From Riptortus pedestris (lineage: Eukaryota; Arthropoda; Insecta; Hemiptera; Alydidae), in assembly GCA_019009955.1 (NCBI GenBank), contig CM032230.1, positions 20,877,501-20,941,500 of the forward strand: a stretch of 64,000 bases of DNA, given 5' to 3'. This document shows positions 11,255-22,341 of the stretch, piece by piece. Positions within the stretch are counted from its first letter, which is position 1. Each line of letters begins with the position of its first letter. A model generated the notes under the pieces. It made no database searches. It was not told the DNA's origin and was given only the letters and a program-made list of their open reading frames with translations. The position numbers and the translations under genes are program-made.

Positions 11255-11548
11255 AACTAAAATAAACTAGCATATAAGACTTCTAAACGTTTATATACAG
11301 AGCCTAGACCAGACAGTCCGTTAGATAATTATTACTCATGGCTGGGCCATGTGAAATAATATTATTATACATTGTATATAAATAATATACATGTTTGTAT
11401 TATTATTACAATAATATTTATATATGTCAAATGTATAAATAATATTGATTATAATTTGAGTGACATGACTTCCAAATATTTGTATACAAAACTAGAATGT
11501 TAGATAACTATGAGTTACGCCATGATTTACAGAAATGGTTCTGGCATT
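10365..11548 (+). repeat. Degenerate TAAATAAACAATATTATT array with TA runs
   Basis: Six or seven units of about 110-170 bp with ordered motifs AACAAGCATA(T)ATGATTACTG, GACTAGGCTGCCTGTT, GATAATTATTAATTA, GGCAGGGCATGTTAAA and ACAATATTATTATA. TA runs have expanded at about 10483-10531, 10850-10880 and 11206-11251. Units at 10530-10690 and 10690-10830 are the most alike. The short open frames here come from this repeat. Confidence 0.8.
11101..11183. repeat. Perfect 21-bp inverted repeat plus 28-bp direct repeat
   Basis: TTATATATAGATTAAATAAAC at 11101-11121 is followed after 10 bp by its exact reverse complement at 11132-11152. The segment 11128-11155 is then repeated directly at 11156-11183. Confidence 0.9.
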
Positions 11549-12086
11549 TCTCTAAGGGGAAATCAGCTTTTGAAGTAGTACTCGTGATGGGATTTTCAAA
11601 GACTTTCTTCTCAAATGTCCATCGATCGTACCAAGAACAAAAATGAGGTTTGTTCAAAATTTCATATATTGTTCTATTGACGCTCTAGCGGTCGCAATTT
11701 TTGTCTGGTCGATACCAAACTCAATATTTATAGCGTTTTATGTTACTATGAAGATCGAATTTGTTAAAGGCTAATATCGGACTAGTGGAAAATTCGCAAT
11801 ATCTCCGATATTATGCATCCAATAGTAAATTTGTATCTATGGAACCAATCTTATTGCAAATGCAATTTTCTGAAAATGTTGTTATGTTCATTTTTTCACT
11901 ATCTTGATTAGTAACCAAGATGTTTGCATTTTTTTTGTTTCTCGGGCTTCAGTAAACCCCCACTTCTGCTCATGTCATATTAACTATAAACTGTTATATT
12001 ATGAAGCAATTATTTGAAGCCTAAATACCAAATATTTTTCTCATTGAACCTTTACGTTTTAGGATAAATGCAAATACTTGAAACTT
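11549..12086 (-). mobile_element. Family H copy (H-a), both tips eroded
   Basis: On the minus strand: an eroded 3' palindrome (TTTCTCTAAGGGGAAATCAGC), the CATCGATCGTACC and GAGGT block, the CGCTCTAGCGGTCGCAA hairpin site, and the H-a middle with AAACCCCCACTTCTGCTCATG. It ends at AAATGCAAATACTTGAAACTTG; the 5' hairpin is missing. There is no TA expansion, only CATATATTG. Confidence 0.85.
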
Positions 12087-13436
12087 GAACTTTGTCAAGC
12101 TTTTGCGCAACGGACTTATTTATTTTCTTCTAAACTTTTGGTTTCAGCTTATGCGAATGATCTACATCGTCATTCAGGACTTGCAGCAGTCTGCTAATGC
12201 TTACGTCGGAGTTTGTCAACCAGTGTCATATTCTTGCATCATTAATACATATATACATTTAAAGATCTACTAATTATTAGCGGGACCAATTTCAATTTGT
12301 GTAGTCAACCTCATACACTTCTAAATTCTAATTAATAATTCCATTGTCACTTATCAAGCACAATGGAGTAGGAAAATCACCAGTTTACCGATCATCCAGT
12401 TCGTCAGTGGTAACCATAAATTTCTAAAGGTCCGGTCCGCCTTAATAATATGGTTCCCTGGGAGATATTGCGCTCACGTTAAAGTCCTCCATCACAAATG
12501 GGAGTATATTTCAATAGGAGGGTGTAATAGGTGTGACAAATTCAACAAGGAAGCAATCATCTTCAGATCGAATGCACTTTATACTTGAGCCGGTCAGATG
12601 AAAGGGAAAATTTCCAGTGGGCTCCAACCGGTTTCTTTATTCGAGGGATTGTGTGTAACTCTGCTCGAGAGTGATTTAATAAAGATGAGGGCTTTCCGGC
12701 TCAAGCCCCACATCGGGAGTATTCATTTGACGAGGGCTAAGCCCTGAGGGAGAGATCCCGAACCACCATTAGTATGGAAATGACAATTGTTGAAGCGGCA
12801 ACCCCTTCCCACCCTATATAGCCTACTGAATAATTAACAGGCTTTTTTAGCCGCGAGTCAGATCCTTCCCCGGGGTTTGAATAAAAATGTACCTCCTAGC
12901 TCCCAAGGCGCCTCGCATTACCTACCTATGTAAATGGTCAATTTGGAAAGTTAAGTGCTTTCCAAGTATAAAATAGCCGTTCGGGGGGACATGAAACAGT
13001 AATTTTATTTTTGAATGTGTCTGAGGATGTAACGAAGCCGGAATGCTGTTTTACATACAATCGCCCTTTCGAGTCGGACACGAATAAAAGCTGTAAAAGC
13101 GAAATACCCCGCAGAATTGAGCTAAGCCAATAATCGAACGATGCGATCAAATAAAAAAACGGCAATCATTTCGCAGGAAAACGTTTGTACAAACTATAAA
13201 CGATATTCCTCCTATGCGGTATAATTCTTTAAAAAATAAATTATACTACTGTTACTATTTGATTAATAAATGTGAAGTGAAATCAAAATAGATTAAATAA
13301 ACAAAATATTTTCAATACATCATTTACTATTTACTACAAAGTATCTCTGTTCGAAAGCCTGGGAACGAAAGGAATGAACCCAATTTATACACCCCCTTCT
13401 TCCATGGTAATCAAAAAAATGTTCCTTTGAAACCTT
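12087..13436. other. Unique sequence, no gene recognised
   Basis: One of the few long non-repetitive stretches, with GC content higher than the repeats around it at 12440-12920. A 10-bp inverted pair CTTGAGCCGG / CCGGCTCAAG lies at 12584-12593 and 12696-12705. The minus frame at 12938-13165 has no recognisable similarity. It could be intronic or intergenic. Confidence 0.5.
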
Positions 13437-13808
13437 TTAGCAGATTTCCTTTAGGGGGACCAAAATCGATATTTAAACGTTACATGTAAAAATAAAGATC
13501 AAGTTCGTTAACGGCTAAAACCCAACCGGTGGGAAAGGGTGGAATTTCCAAAATTCTAAATACCTCCATTATTGTGCTTCGGTTCGAAAAATTGTATAGA
13601 ACTAAACTCATTGCAAATTTAATCTTCTATACAATTTGTTTTGCAAGTTATTTTCTAATCTGGATTATTAACCAAGATATTTGCAAATTTTAGTTTTCGG
13701 GCATCAGTAAACCCCCACTCCAGCTCATGTCATATTATCAAAAAGTTGTTGTGTGATTAAGAACTTTATTTGCAGCCTAAATACCAAATATTGTTCTCAT
13801 TATACCTC
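13437..13808 (-). mobile_element. Family H copy (H-a) with internal deletion
   Basis: TTAGCAGATTTCCTTTAGGGG (3' end) is followed directly by the AATCGATATTTAAACG region, so the TA tract and the whole CATTTTCGTCATCTCC domain are deleted. The rest of the H-a body runs to AATACCAAATATTGTTCTCATT. Confidence 0.8.
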
Positions 13809-14365
13809 CGGAGGATACAGCCTGACATTGTCTATTGTATGAGAGTGGTGAGAGTCAATATTCCTAATTGAATCTATTCCTTTCACCTAACTTCCTGTCT
13901 CGCCTCTTTCACATTGCATCATTATCGGTGCAGAGGAAAGCCAATTTTATTATGAAACTTTCTTTTCGAAAATATATTTGCCTTATCCATTTCTTTTGTC
14001 AACTAAACACACCAAAGCATAAATTTGTCATTCCGTGTTTATTATTATGCTTCATTTAGGAGACATTTTTACCAACTAGGATTTCTTCTCTCATAACATT
14101 ATTCTGTATTTACAATTTTTCTTTTATTGCCATTATTTTCATTTCACTCTCCAGGGTATTCATTATTGTTCATAATTTCTTTAATTAAATCGACACCATA
14201 CATGCTAAGACTATCCATCAGGTTTTATGTAAATTATATTTAAAGTAACCAGCATTTCCAGTTTATAGTTTTGCGGCATAGTAAATTGTAGGCCTTCGCC
14301 TCATCATCAGTGCCCAACTGTAATTGGTTAGTTTGGGCTCGGATATGCCTGTATCTAAGCTAGTA
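13809..14365. other. No gene; short CATCATCAG-containing segment
   Basis: Mostly AT-rich unique sequence. At 14285-14312, GGCCTTCGCCTCATCATCAGT resembles the CATCATCAG segments in the insertion at 22342-22540 and in the loop of the foldback at 62582-62860; the similarity is too short to define a family. Confidence 0.4.
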
Positions 14366-14371
14366 TGTATG

Positions 14372-14428
<57 letters not shown>

Positions 14429-14553
14429 TTGAACGATCCACACTTTCGTCATCTCCTGGGTAGGATCAATGGCATCTGAAGAAAGTTTTCTAAAATCGCG
14501 TCATGAGTCCAACCTCAATAGCTGATTTCCCTTAAGAGAAATCTGCTAAAATA
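14366..14553 (+). mobile_element. Family H 3' fragment
   Basis: A GTATGTATG run and (TA)n, then the complete 3' domain: TTTGAACG, TTTCGTCATCTCCTGGGTAG, GCGTCATGAGT, and the palindrome TGATTTCCCTTAAGAGAAATC followed by TGCTAAAA. No body upstream of the microsatellite. Confidence 0.85.
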
Positions 14554-14603
14554 GTAATAGAAGTATTTCCGTTTACTTTACTCCTGATAGTCTAAATTTA
14601 TAG

Positions 14604-14734
14604 TATATTACGTTACTAGGGCCGAAAGTGGCACTTTACGTTGCGAGATCGTGTTTGACTGGCGAGGCGAAGCCGAGCCTCTTAATTCGATCGAGCATCG
14701 TAAAGTCACTTTCGGTACGAGTAATGTACAATAC
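14604..14734. mobile_element. Foldback (snap-back) element
   Basis: Left arm 14604-14651 and right arm 14687-14734 are imperfect inverted copies (CGAAAGTG..CACTTTACG versus CGTAAAGTCACTTTCG). They surround a small nested hairpin GAGGCgaagccgaGCCTC at 14664-14681. It resembles the structure at 27339-27461, including GCGAAGC/GCTTCGC near the centre. No coding capacity; probably a MITE-like foldback of unknown superfamily. Confidence 0.65.
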
Positions 14735-14960
14735 TTTTCATCACGAGGCAAAAACGCATATTAAGGCGGTTTTTAACTCGTGAATCTTTATCGCAATCAC
14801 AACGTAAAATTAAAAAGAAACGATAGCGAACCTAGTGTTGATAGTAGTAAATACTGCAAGAGTCGAAAACTACCCGCTAAATTTTGAGATCTGTAAAGGC
14901 CTACTTTCCTATCTCCCAGCTGGTATCGAAAGTATCTACTTTCCAATCCGAGAGATGAAA

Positions 14961-15180
14961 AATTATTTATTAACGTCCACTTTTTGCAATTAAGGATAAT
15001 TGGGACTGGTTATCTACAGGTTACCACCCTTTCCTAGCCAAGGTGGTTTTCAGGATTTTATTTAATGAATTCCGTCACTAAATAAATTCCATTGTCGAGG
15101 CGGGAATCAAAATGGCCACTCTAGGTTTACCATGTGAAATTAAAGGCAACGCTTTAACTCACATGGCTAACCTGAGCCCC
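14961..15180 (-). mobile_element. Family S SINE
   Basis: Reverse orientation: the tail TTATTTATTAACGTCCACTTT starts at 14961 and the head ends in GGCTAACCTGAGCCCC at 15180. The B box is damaged (GGGAATCAAAATGGCC instead of GGGAATCGAACTCGCC). Confidence 0.9.
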
Positions 15181-15183
15181 AGA

Positions 15184-15201
15184 TTAGCCATGTGAGTTAA
15201 A
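15184..15201 (+). repeat. Inverted partial SINE head
   Basis: TTAGCCATGTGAGTTAAA is an exact reverse complement of 15153-15170 in the adjoining SINE, separated by 13 bp. It forms a perfect 18-bp stem. Confidence 0.9.
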
Positions 15202-15714
15202 TGTGATTTCCGTAATAATAAATCCCGTGTGAAGCGTGCATAACTCAAGCCGAAACTATCCAAATAAGTTCTGGTAAAAACGGACCGATGAAATCTAAAA
15301 AACAAACATTTTTTTGACTGTAAAACTTTTACAATTGTAAATAAATGAAATGTAAAAGTAAACTTTGTTTGTATACGCTTCGCAATAACCTAGGAATTCA
15401 AAAATCTACAGAACATAGATATAAAGAAGATTAATATACATAACCTACTCAAAAGCAAAAGTCAAATGACAAGAAATGTTTACATATCACCATACTAGGA
15501 GACATACATCACTAGATTGAGGAAATGATTAAAATGAACGATAAGCAAATATTTAAAACATTAAGTGAAATAGTTTGGGTAAGGAATCTTTTAGCAGCAA
15601 TATTGGTGTTCGTGAAAGGCAGAAAATTTCTATAATGCAATATGGACTTGCAAATAGTTTAAGATAAGATCAAAATGACAAGCGCTATAAATACGATAGT
15701 ATCGAAAACTTAGA
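15202..15714. other. No gene recognised
   Basis: AT-rich unique sequence with no supported feature. Confidence 0.5.
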
Positions 15715-15815
15715 TATATAGATCACTATGACTGTGATAGTAACGATCACTATAATAGGGCACTATTACCATAATATATCTATAATCACTATAATATAGC
15801 GCTATCATAACAATA
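15715..15815 (+). repeat. Left part of the CTATGATAG minisatellite
   Basis: Eroded ATCACTATGACTGTGATAG, TCACTATAATAGGGCACTAT and related strings, continuous with the array at 16041. Its final 13 bp (15803-15815) is duplicated after the SINE. Confidence 0.8.
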
Positions 15816-16040
15816 TTTTATTTATTTATTCACGTCCACTTTTTGCAACTTGGGCTAATCGGGGCGGGTTATCTACAGGTTACCACCCTTTTCTAGCCAG
15901 GGTGGGATTTTAGGACGTTATTTAATGAATTTCGTCACTAAATAATTTCCTTTGCCCAGGCGAGTATCGATCTCGCCACTCAAGGTTTACCATGTGAGAT
16001 AAAGGTCAACGCTTTAACTCGCATGGCTAACCTGAGCCCC
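15816..16040 (-). mobile_element. Family S SINE inserted in a minisatellite
   Basis: The cleanest insertion in the window: TATCATAACAATA occurs at 15803-15815 and again at 16041-16053 as a perfect 13-bp target duplication. Between them lies a whole SINE, from a T-rich tail (TTTTATTTATTTATTCACGTCC) through body and B box to GGCTAACCTGAGCCCC. The B box reads CGAGTATCGATCTCGCC, one change from the family form. The target is array DNA, so the SINE is younger than the array. Confidence 0.95.
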
Positions 16041-18226
16041 TATCATAACAATAGAATCGATCTAATTATGGAGATATGAACAAAATAATAGGGCGTTATA
16101 ACTATGATAGTTTCGATCACTATGATGGGGCAATAAAACTATGATAGGGCACTACCACTATAATAGTGTTGATCACTATGATAGGGTGCTATCACTAAAA
16201 TAGCATCGATCATAGTATGGAGAAATGATAAAAATTACAGGGCGCTATAACTATGATAGGGCACTACCACTATAATAGTGTTGATCACTATGATAGGGTG
16301 CTATCACTATAATAGCAGCGATCATAGTATGGAGAAATGATAAAAATTACAGGGCGCTATAACTATGATAGGGCACTACCACTATAATAGTGTTGATCAC
16401 TATGATAGGGTGCTATCACTATAATAGCAGCGATCATAGTATGGAGAAATGATCAAAATTACCGGGCGCTATAACTATGATAGGGCACTACCATTATAAT
16501 AGTGTCGGTCACTATGATAGGGTGCTATCACTATAATAGCATCGATCATAGTAAAGAGAAATCTTCCAAACTACAGGGCGCTATAACTATGATGGGGCAC
16601 TACAACGATAATAATAGTGTCGGTCACTATGATAGGGTGCTATCACTATAATAGCATCGATCATAGTATGGAGAAATCTTCCAAATTACAGGGCGCTATA
16701 ACTATGATGGGGCACTACAACGATAATAATAGTGTCGGTCACTATGATAGGGTGCTATCACTATAATAGCATCGATCATAGTATGGAGAAATGATAAAAA
16801 TGACAAGGCGCTATAACTACGATAGCACTAGGACTATGATAGGACACTTACCACTATAATAGTGTCGGTCACTATGATAGAGTGCTATCACTATAATAGC
16901 ATCGATCATAGAATGGTGTAATGATAAAAACGACAAGGCGCTATAACTACGATAGTATCGATCATTATTATGGGGCACTAGGACTATGATAGGACACTTA
17001 CCACTTATAATAGTGTCGGTCACTATGATAGGGTGCTATCACTTTAATAGCAGCGATCATAGTATGGAGAAATCTTCCAAATTACAGGGCGCTATAACTA
17101 TGATGGGGCACTACAACGATAATAATAGTGTCGGTCACTATGATAGGGTGCTATCACTATAATAGCATCGATCATAGTATAGAGAAATCTTCCAAACTAC
17201 AGGGCGCTATAACTATGATAGAGCAACACAACGATAATAATAGTGTCGGTCACTATGATAGGGTGCTATCACTATAATAGCATCGATCATAGTATGGAGA
17301 AATCTTCCAAATTACAGGGCGCTATAACTATGATGGGGCACTACAACGATAATAATAGTGTCGGTCACTATGATAGGGTGCTATCACTATAGTAGCATCG
17401 ATCATAGAATGGTGTAATGATAAAAACGACAAGGCGCTATAACTACGATAGTATCGATCATTATTATGGGGCACTAGGACTATGATAGGACACTTACCAC
17501 TTATAATAGTGTCGGTCACTATGATAGGGTGCTATCACTATAATAGCATCGATCATAGTATGGAGAAATCTTCCAAACTACAGGGCGCTATAACTATGAT
17601 GGGGCACTACAACGATAATAATAGTGTCGGTCACTATGATAGGGTGCTATCACTATAATAGCATCGATCATAGTATGGAGAAATGATAAAAACGACAAGG
17701 CGCTATAACTACGATAGCACTAGGACTATGATAGGACACTTACCACTATAATAGTGTCGGTCACTATGATAGAGTGCTATCACTATAATAGCATCGATCA
17801 TAGAATGGTGTAATGATAAAAACGACAAGGCGCTATAACTACGATAGTATCGATCATTATTATGGGGCACTAGGACTATGATAGGACACTTACCACTTAT
17901 AATAGTGTCGGTCACTATGATAAGGTGCTATTACTATAATAGCATCGATCACAGTATGGAGAAATGATCCAAATTACAGGGCGCTATAACTATGATGGGG
18001 CACTACAACGATAATAATAGTGTCGGTCACTATGATAGGGTGCTATCACTATAATAGCATCGATCATAGTATGGAGAAATCTTCCAAATTACAGGGCGCT
18101 ATAACTATGATGGGGCACTACAACGATAATAATAGTGTCGGTCACTATGATAGGGTGCTATCACTATAATAGCATCGATCATAGTATGGAGAAATCTTCC
18201 AAATTACAGGGCGCTATAACTATGAT
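16041..18226 (+). repeat. Minisatellite of about 113 bp built from CTATGATAG-type subrepeats
   Basis: GGCGCTATAACTA marks unit starts at 16241, 16353, 16465, 16577, 16692, 16807, 16937, 17088, 17203, 17318, 17433, 17583, 17699, 17829, 17979, 18095 and 18209. Spacings are 112, 115, 130 or about 150 bp. The 112 type has ACCACTATAATAGTG, the 115 type ACAACGATAATAATAGTG, and the longer types add TATCGATCATTATTATGGGG. Within units, ACTATGATAGG and ACTATAATAG recur in both orientations, so the unit itself grew from an interrupted 10-12 bp repeat. The block 16807-17087 reappears at 17699-17978. Short minus frames here are artefacts. Confidence 0.95.
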
Positions 18227-18338
18227 TGTTGTGCAGAGTGTGCAATTTCCAAAAAATCCAGACAAAAACAGTCCTTTCAATACCAACAAATTATAAAATT
18301 TTGCTATTCTACGAACAGGGACAACCAGGAAAAATCCC

Positions 18339-18383
18339 ATAAAAGTAGAAGATAAAATGAAGCCGAAGCCAGTTTGTGTTTAA

Positions 18384-18447
<64 letters not shown>

Positions 18448-18483
18448 CATACAAACTGCCTTCATTTTATCTTCTACTTTTAT
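18339..18483. repeat. Inverted repeat enclosing a (TA)n run
   Basis: ATAAAAGTAGAAGATAAAATGAAG (24 bp, positions 18339-18362) is matched perfectly in reverse complement at 18460-18483. A second short match CAGTTTGT/ACAAACTG is offset by an extra CCGAAGC on the left. The loop is about 59 bp of pure TA. The right arm abuts an H fragment. Confidence 0.92.
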
Positions 18484-18945
18484 CGGATCGCTCTTCAAAT
18501 GTCCCTCGATACTACATAGTAGATGACGAAAAAGAGGTCCGTTCAAATTTATAAATACTCACTTGTCTGTTGCCGCTCTAGCGGTCAGTTTTCGTTTGAT
18601 CGATCGATGGGTTAACAAACTCGATATGTAAAAATCAAATCAAATTCGTTAATCGCTAAAATCGGAACAGCGGGAGGGGAGATTTCGAAAATCAGAATAT
18701 CTCCGTTATTGTACATCGCATCGTAAATGGTATAGGTTCGATACTATTGAAAATGTGATGTTCTCCAAATTTTGTTATTTAAATTCTTTTTCTATCCCCA
18801 ATATTATTCGAGATGTTTGTATGTTTTTAATTTTCAGCCAGCAGTAAACCCATTTCTTCGTCATCGTACGTTAAGAATAAGCTAACATATCATGAACCGT
18901 CTTATTTCAAGTTGAAATACCAAATATAGTGATCAACAAATCTTT
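18484..18945 (-). mobile_element. Family H fragment (H-a)
   Basis: Starts inside the 3' domain (CTTCAAATGTCCCTCGATACTAC), so the terminal palindrome is absent. It continues through GCCGCTCTAGCGGTC and the G-rich block to AAATACCAAATATAGTGATC. Diverged. Confidence 0.75.
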
Positions 18946-19018
18946 TCTAGATGAGATACTTGTAAATATTGGTGTTTTATCCGGTCACCAAACCATATTG
19001 TTTGATTTGCAAAAATGT

Positions 19019-19619
19019 AAAAGTCCGTCACGCAGTGGCTGCGTAAAATAAGCAGATTTCCTACGTGAAGTTTCACAATAGAGAAATCTGCCTACTAATA
19101 ACGGCAGTAGTAGTAAGGAATCTCTAAACCTATTCACGAGGGATTAACAGTTACGGAAATGGCCACCCTAGCTCTTGGCGGAAAGTCCCGAACATGGCCG
19201 ACACCTGCCAACACATTACAAATCCAAATATCTCGGTTAATATTCAGGATACAGAATAAATGTATTGAACAATATTTATAGTAAATTTAATTTGCAACAA
19301 GATTGATTCTTTACAATTTTTCGATCCGACGCATAATAACGGAGATATTCGAATTTTCAAAAATCCCCCCTCCCACTAGTCCGATTTCAGCCATTAACGA
19401 ACATGATCTGTCTTTTTACATAAAACGATTAAATTTCGAGTTTGGTAACGATCAAACGAAAATTGAGACTGCTAGAGCGTTAACAGACAAATATATATAT
19501 ATATAATTTTAAACGGACCTCATTTTCGTCATCTCCTGGTCATTAGAAGAAATTTTTCGAAACTCGCGTCATGAGTACGACCTCAATAGCTGATTTCCCC
19601 TAAGGGAAATCTGCTAAAA
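19019..19619 (+). mobile_element. Family H, full-length H-b copy with minimal TA tract
   Basis: Both termini are intact: AAAAGTCCGTCACGCAGTGG with hairpin CGCAG-tgg-CTGCG, and the palindrome GATTTCCCCTAAGGGAAATC followed by TGCTAAAA. The TA run is only about 15 bp (19491-19505), so the complete element is about 600 bp. There is a small deletion in the CTCCTGG(GTAGGATCGATGGA)CAT segment. Confidence 0.93.
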
Positions 19620-20307
19620 AACCGAAAGGTCCTCAATCTTCTCAATTGGATAGATTAAGATCCACTCCAAGGAAATCAAATAAATATGTCAGGAACAAGA
19701 ATAATACATAAAATACGAATATGAAGGCTTTAAGCCCTGTCTCAGAAAGAGTGAAGCCGGAAAAACGTATATTTCTCGGAATAAATGCTTCTTAACATTT
19801 GAAGTAGAACGCTCTTAATATTTCAGTTTCTTATGACAAAACAACCTTATACCAAGAAAAAGCTCCTAGGAATGAAGAACGTGTGAGAAACAGTCCCCAA
19901 AAAAACGGAAATGACAAACCCAGGACCTAAAAGGAAGCTCAAGTCGGAAAAATTATTTATTTATTGCTCATATCACCTGTAATGTTGAATATCAAATGTA
20001 ACTTTACAAATTTTATACGCGGAAAAAAGGACTCAGATAAAAGGAAAGAAACAAAACTAAATAAACATCTCCCACCCAATCAGTTAAAAAATGTAAGGGA
20101 GGAAAACAGACAAAAATGTTTCAAGGGTAATTAACTTCTGGAACTATAAAAGGATTTCGACTGGAAAAATATATACAATGGAGAATACATTATTTTTAGT
20201 ATTCGATTTCGATGATAGTGAGACACCAACAAAACAGGAAATCAGCTACCTCAGCTCAGTGAAAATCGAGGAATATACTCAACCAGAAAATCAGATAAAG
20301 GCAGGGA
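19620..20307. other. No gene recognised
   Basis: Purine-rich unique sequence. An open frame at 20178-20402 ends inside an H fragment, so it is not a real gene. Confidence 0.5.
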
Positions 20308-20399
20308 ATCTATTAGCAAATTTCTCATTAGGGAAATCATCTATTGAGGTTCATCGTGGCGTGATTTTCGAAATATTCCTTCAAATGTCCATAAATATT
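20308..20399 (-). mobile_element. Family H 3'-terminal fragment
   Basis: TTAGCAAATTTCTCATTAGGG, ATCTATTGAGGTTC, GGCGTGATTTTCG and TCAAATGTCCAT: only the last 90 bp of an element in reverse. Confidence 0.75.
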
Positions 20400-20934
20400 T
20401 AAAACAAACTCACATTTACACACCTATGTAGTACCCAACCTCTTCTCATTTCCAGTGAAGTATAGCCATAAAGGTTTAATTCACCAGTGTGTGTGTGTTT
20501 GTATGTATGTATGTCTGAAATTCTGAATGGTTGTGTATAATCTATTTACAAACTTTTAAATAAATCCTTGTTTATTTATTATAAATTACTAATTATACTT
20601 CTATTAACTTTTATAAAATATTTTTGTTTTCAAATTTAACACTAAGTTTTTGTTTCGTTTTTTTGTTTTTGTCTTTTACCAATTATTCATGTTATTTTTC
20701 GGTGTCCTCTTCATAACTTTCCCCGTTCAATAGTTTTTCTGTTTTAATAGTTTTTTTTCTTCTATTAGTTCCTACTTCATTTTATTTTCCACTATTGTTA
20801 TCGCCCAGCAGCAACAATGGATTTATAGTAACTAGATTGAATAATTTGGAGTAATTTTCACCATTTGGTTATGCGATAAAGGGTATAAATCGCTAAACTT
20901 GCGTGACACCAAACAAACAAACAAATAAATAAAC
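20400..20934. other. T-rich sequence, no gene
   Basis: Contains a short TGTGTG/TATGTATG run (20491-20514) and a T-rich stretch at 20640-20790; nothing recognisable. Confidence 0.5.
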
Positions 20935-21768
20935 AAATGTCCATTGTTCCTACCCAAGAGATGGTGTAAATGAGTTCCGGCCAAAACTGTATGTATATTT
21001 TAGTTTGAGCGGAACTCAGTTGAAAAGCAGATTTCCTTTGAGGGAAATCAGCGATTGAGGTTGTGCTCATAACGCTCCATAAGATGCCGAAATGATGTAA
21101 TGTAATCAATCTTGTTTAACTATTGACTTTCCACAATTGGCATATACATTTTTTTTGTATCTTAAATATTAAGTCAGATATTCGCACTTGTTTTGAGTAA
21201 ACCCTCACTTATGCTCGTTGATTTTTCGCTTTCGTATAAAAAATATATGAGGACACGAGATCAATAGTGCGCCAAACCAGCACGTTGGATATGTGTTTAG
21301 TTAAGGCAGCCCCTGCCTGGTAATATAGCATACATAAACTCCTAAATGATGATGTCACCATACAATCAACTTGCATGTATCTCACATAATAAAGGTATGT
21401 CGAAAACAATATTTAATATATGAGAATAAAATAACTTGGTTCCTAACATAACAGCTTATTGTTGATATGACAACAGTAGGTGGGGTTTACTTAAGGGTGA
21501 AAACTAAAAAATAAGAAAACTCCGTTCATATTCTTGATAGAGAAATTTACAATTTTTTTTCACGGTGTATAATAATGGAGTCTCACAAATTTTCGTGAAT
21601 GAAAAAAAGTCGAAAATGAGTCCCGTTCAAAATTGTATGTATATACACCAAAACTTTGGAACGGACCTCATTTTTGTCCTCTCCTAAGTAGGATCGTTGG
21701 ACATTCGAAATTTGCGTCATGAGTACGGGCTTAATAGTTAATTTCCCCGAAGGGAAATCTGCTAAAAA
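20935..21768. mobile_element. Rearranged cluster of family H fragments
   Basis: Four pieces lie in mixed orientation. The first (20935-21085) has reversed 3'-domain motifs and the palindrome AGATTTCCTTTGAGGGAAATC. The second (21115-21225) is a minus-strand H-a middle. The third (21395-21600) is a plus-strand H-a middle with ACAGCTTATTGTTGATATGAC. The fourth (21645-21768) is a plus-strand 3' end GAAGGGAAATCTGCTAAAA. It reads as insertions into older copies followed by deletions. Confidence 0.65.
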
Positions 21769-21960
21769 GCGAACTGAGGTTTTAAAAATAGCGACAACTT
21801 AGTTTTAATCCAAAACCAATCACTTGATTTAACTATAATGAGAAAACCATCCATCAGTAATTTTTCCAATAACTCGAACTATTGTAATAAAATAAAAAAA
21901 GCCTATCCTAAAGTATGTAGTGATGCAATGTAAATATAAATTTAATTTCTGGCACAGAAA

Positions 21961-22341
21961 AAAAAAGTACGTCACGCAGGGGCAGCGTTAGCTAAGCTAT
22001 ATTTCCCACGTGCGTCAAGTGTTTGAGTTTATCAGGAAACCGTATTTACGTTTGGTATTTAGGCTTCAAATAAAATGTTTCATAATATAACAGCTTACTG
22101 TTAATATGAAATGAGTAAGAATGGGAGTCCGAAAACTAAAAAATGCAAATATATCGGTTAATGTTAATCTTAAGAGAAAATATGAGTATAACAACATTTA
22201 TAGAAAATGAAAGTTACAATAAAATTGATTCTATACACATTTTCGATCCGAAGATATTTCAAATTTTCGAAATTCCTCCTCTCCCACATTTCAGCCTCTA
22301 ACGAACTCGATCTTTCTTTAGAACATTAACAGACAATATAT
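21961..22341 (+). mobile_element. Family H copy (H-a), 5' part
   Basis: 5' hairpin region GTACGTCACGCAGGGGCAGCG is nearly intact, but the following block is altered (GCTATATTTCCCACGTGCGTC). The body runs to CATTAACAGACAATATAT, where a 199-bp insertion interrupts it. Confidence 0.85.

Noticed and set aside
12584..12705. Inverted pair CTTGAGCCGG / CCGGCTCAAG as a MITE
   Set aside because: Only 10 bp match, there is no target duplication, and surrounding sequence shows no second copy in the window.
16041..18226. CRISPR-like repeat-spacer array
   Set aside because: Every part of the unit is repeated, there are no unique spacers, and the host is eukaryotic.
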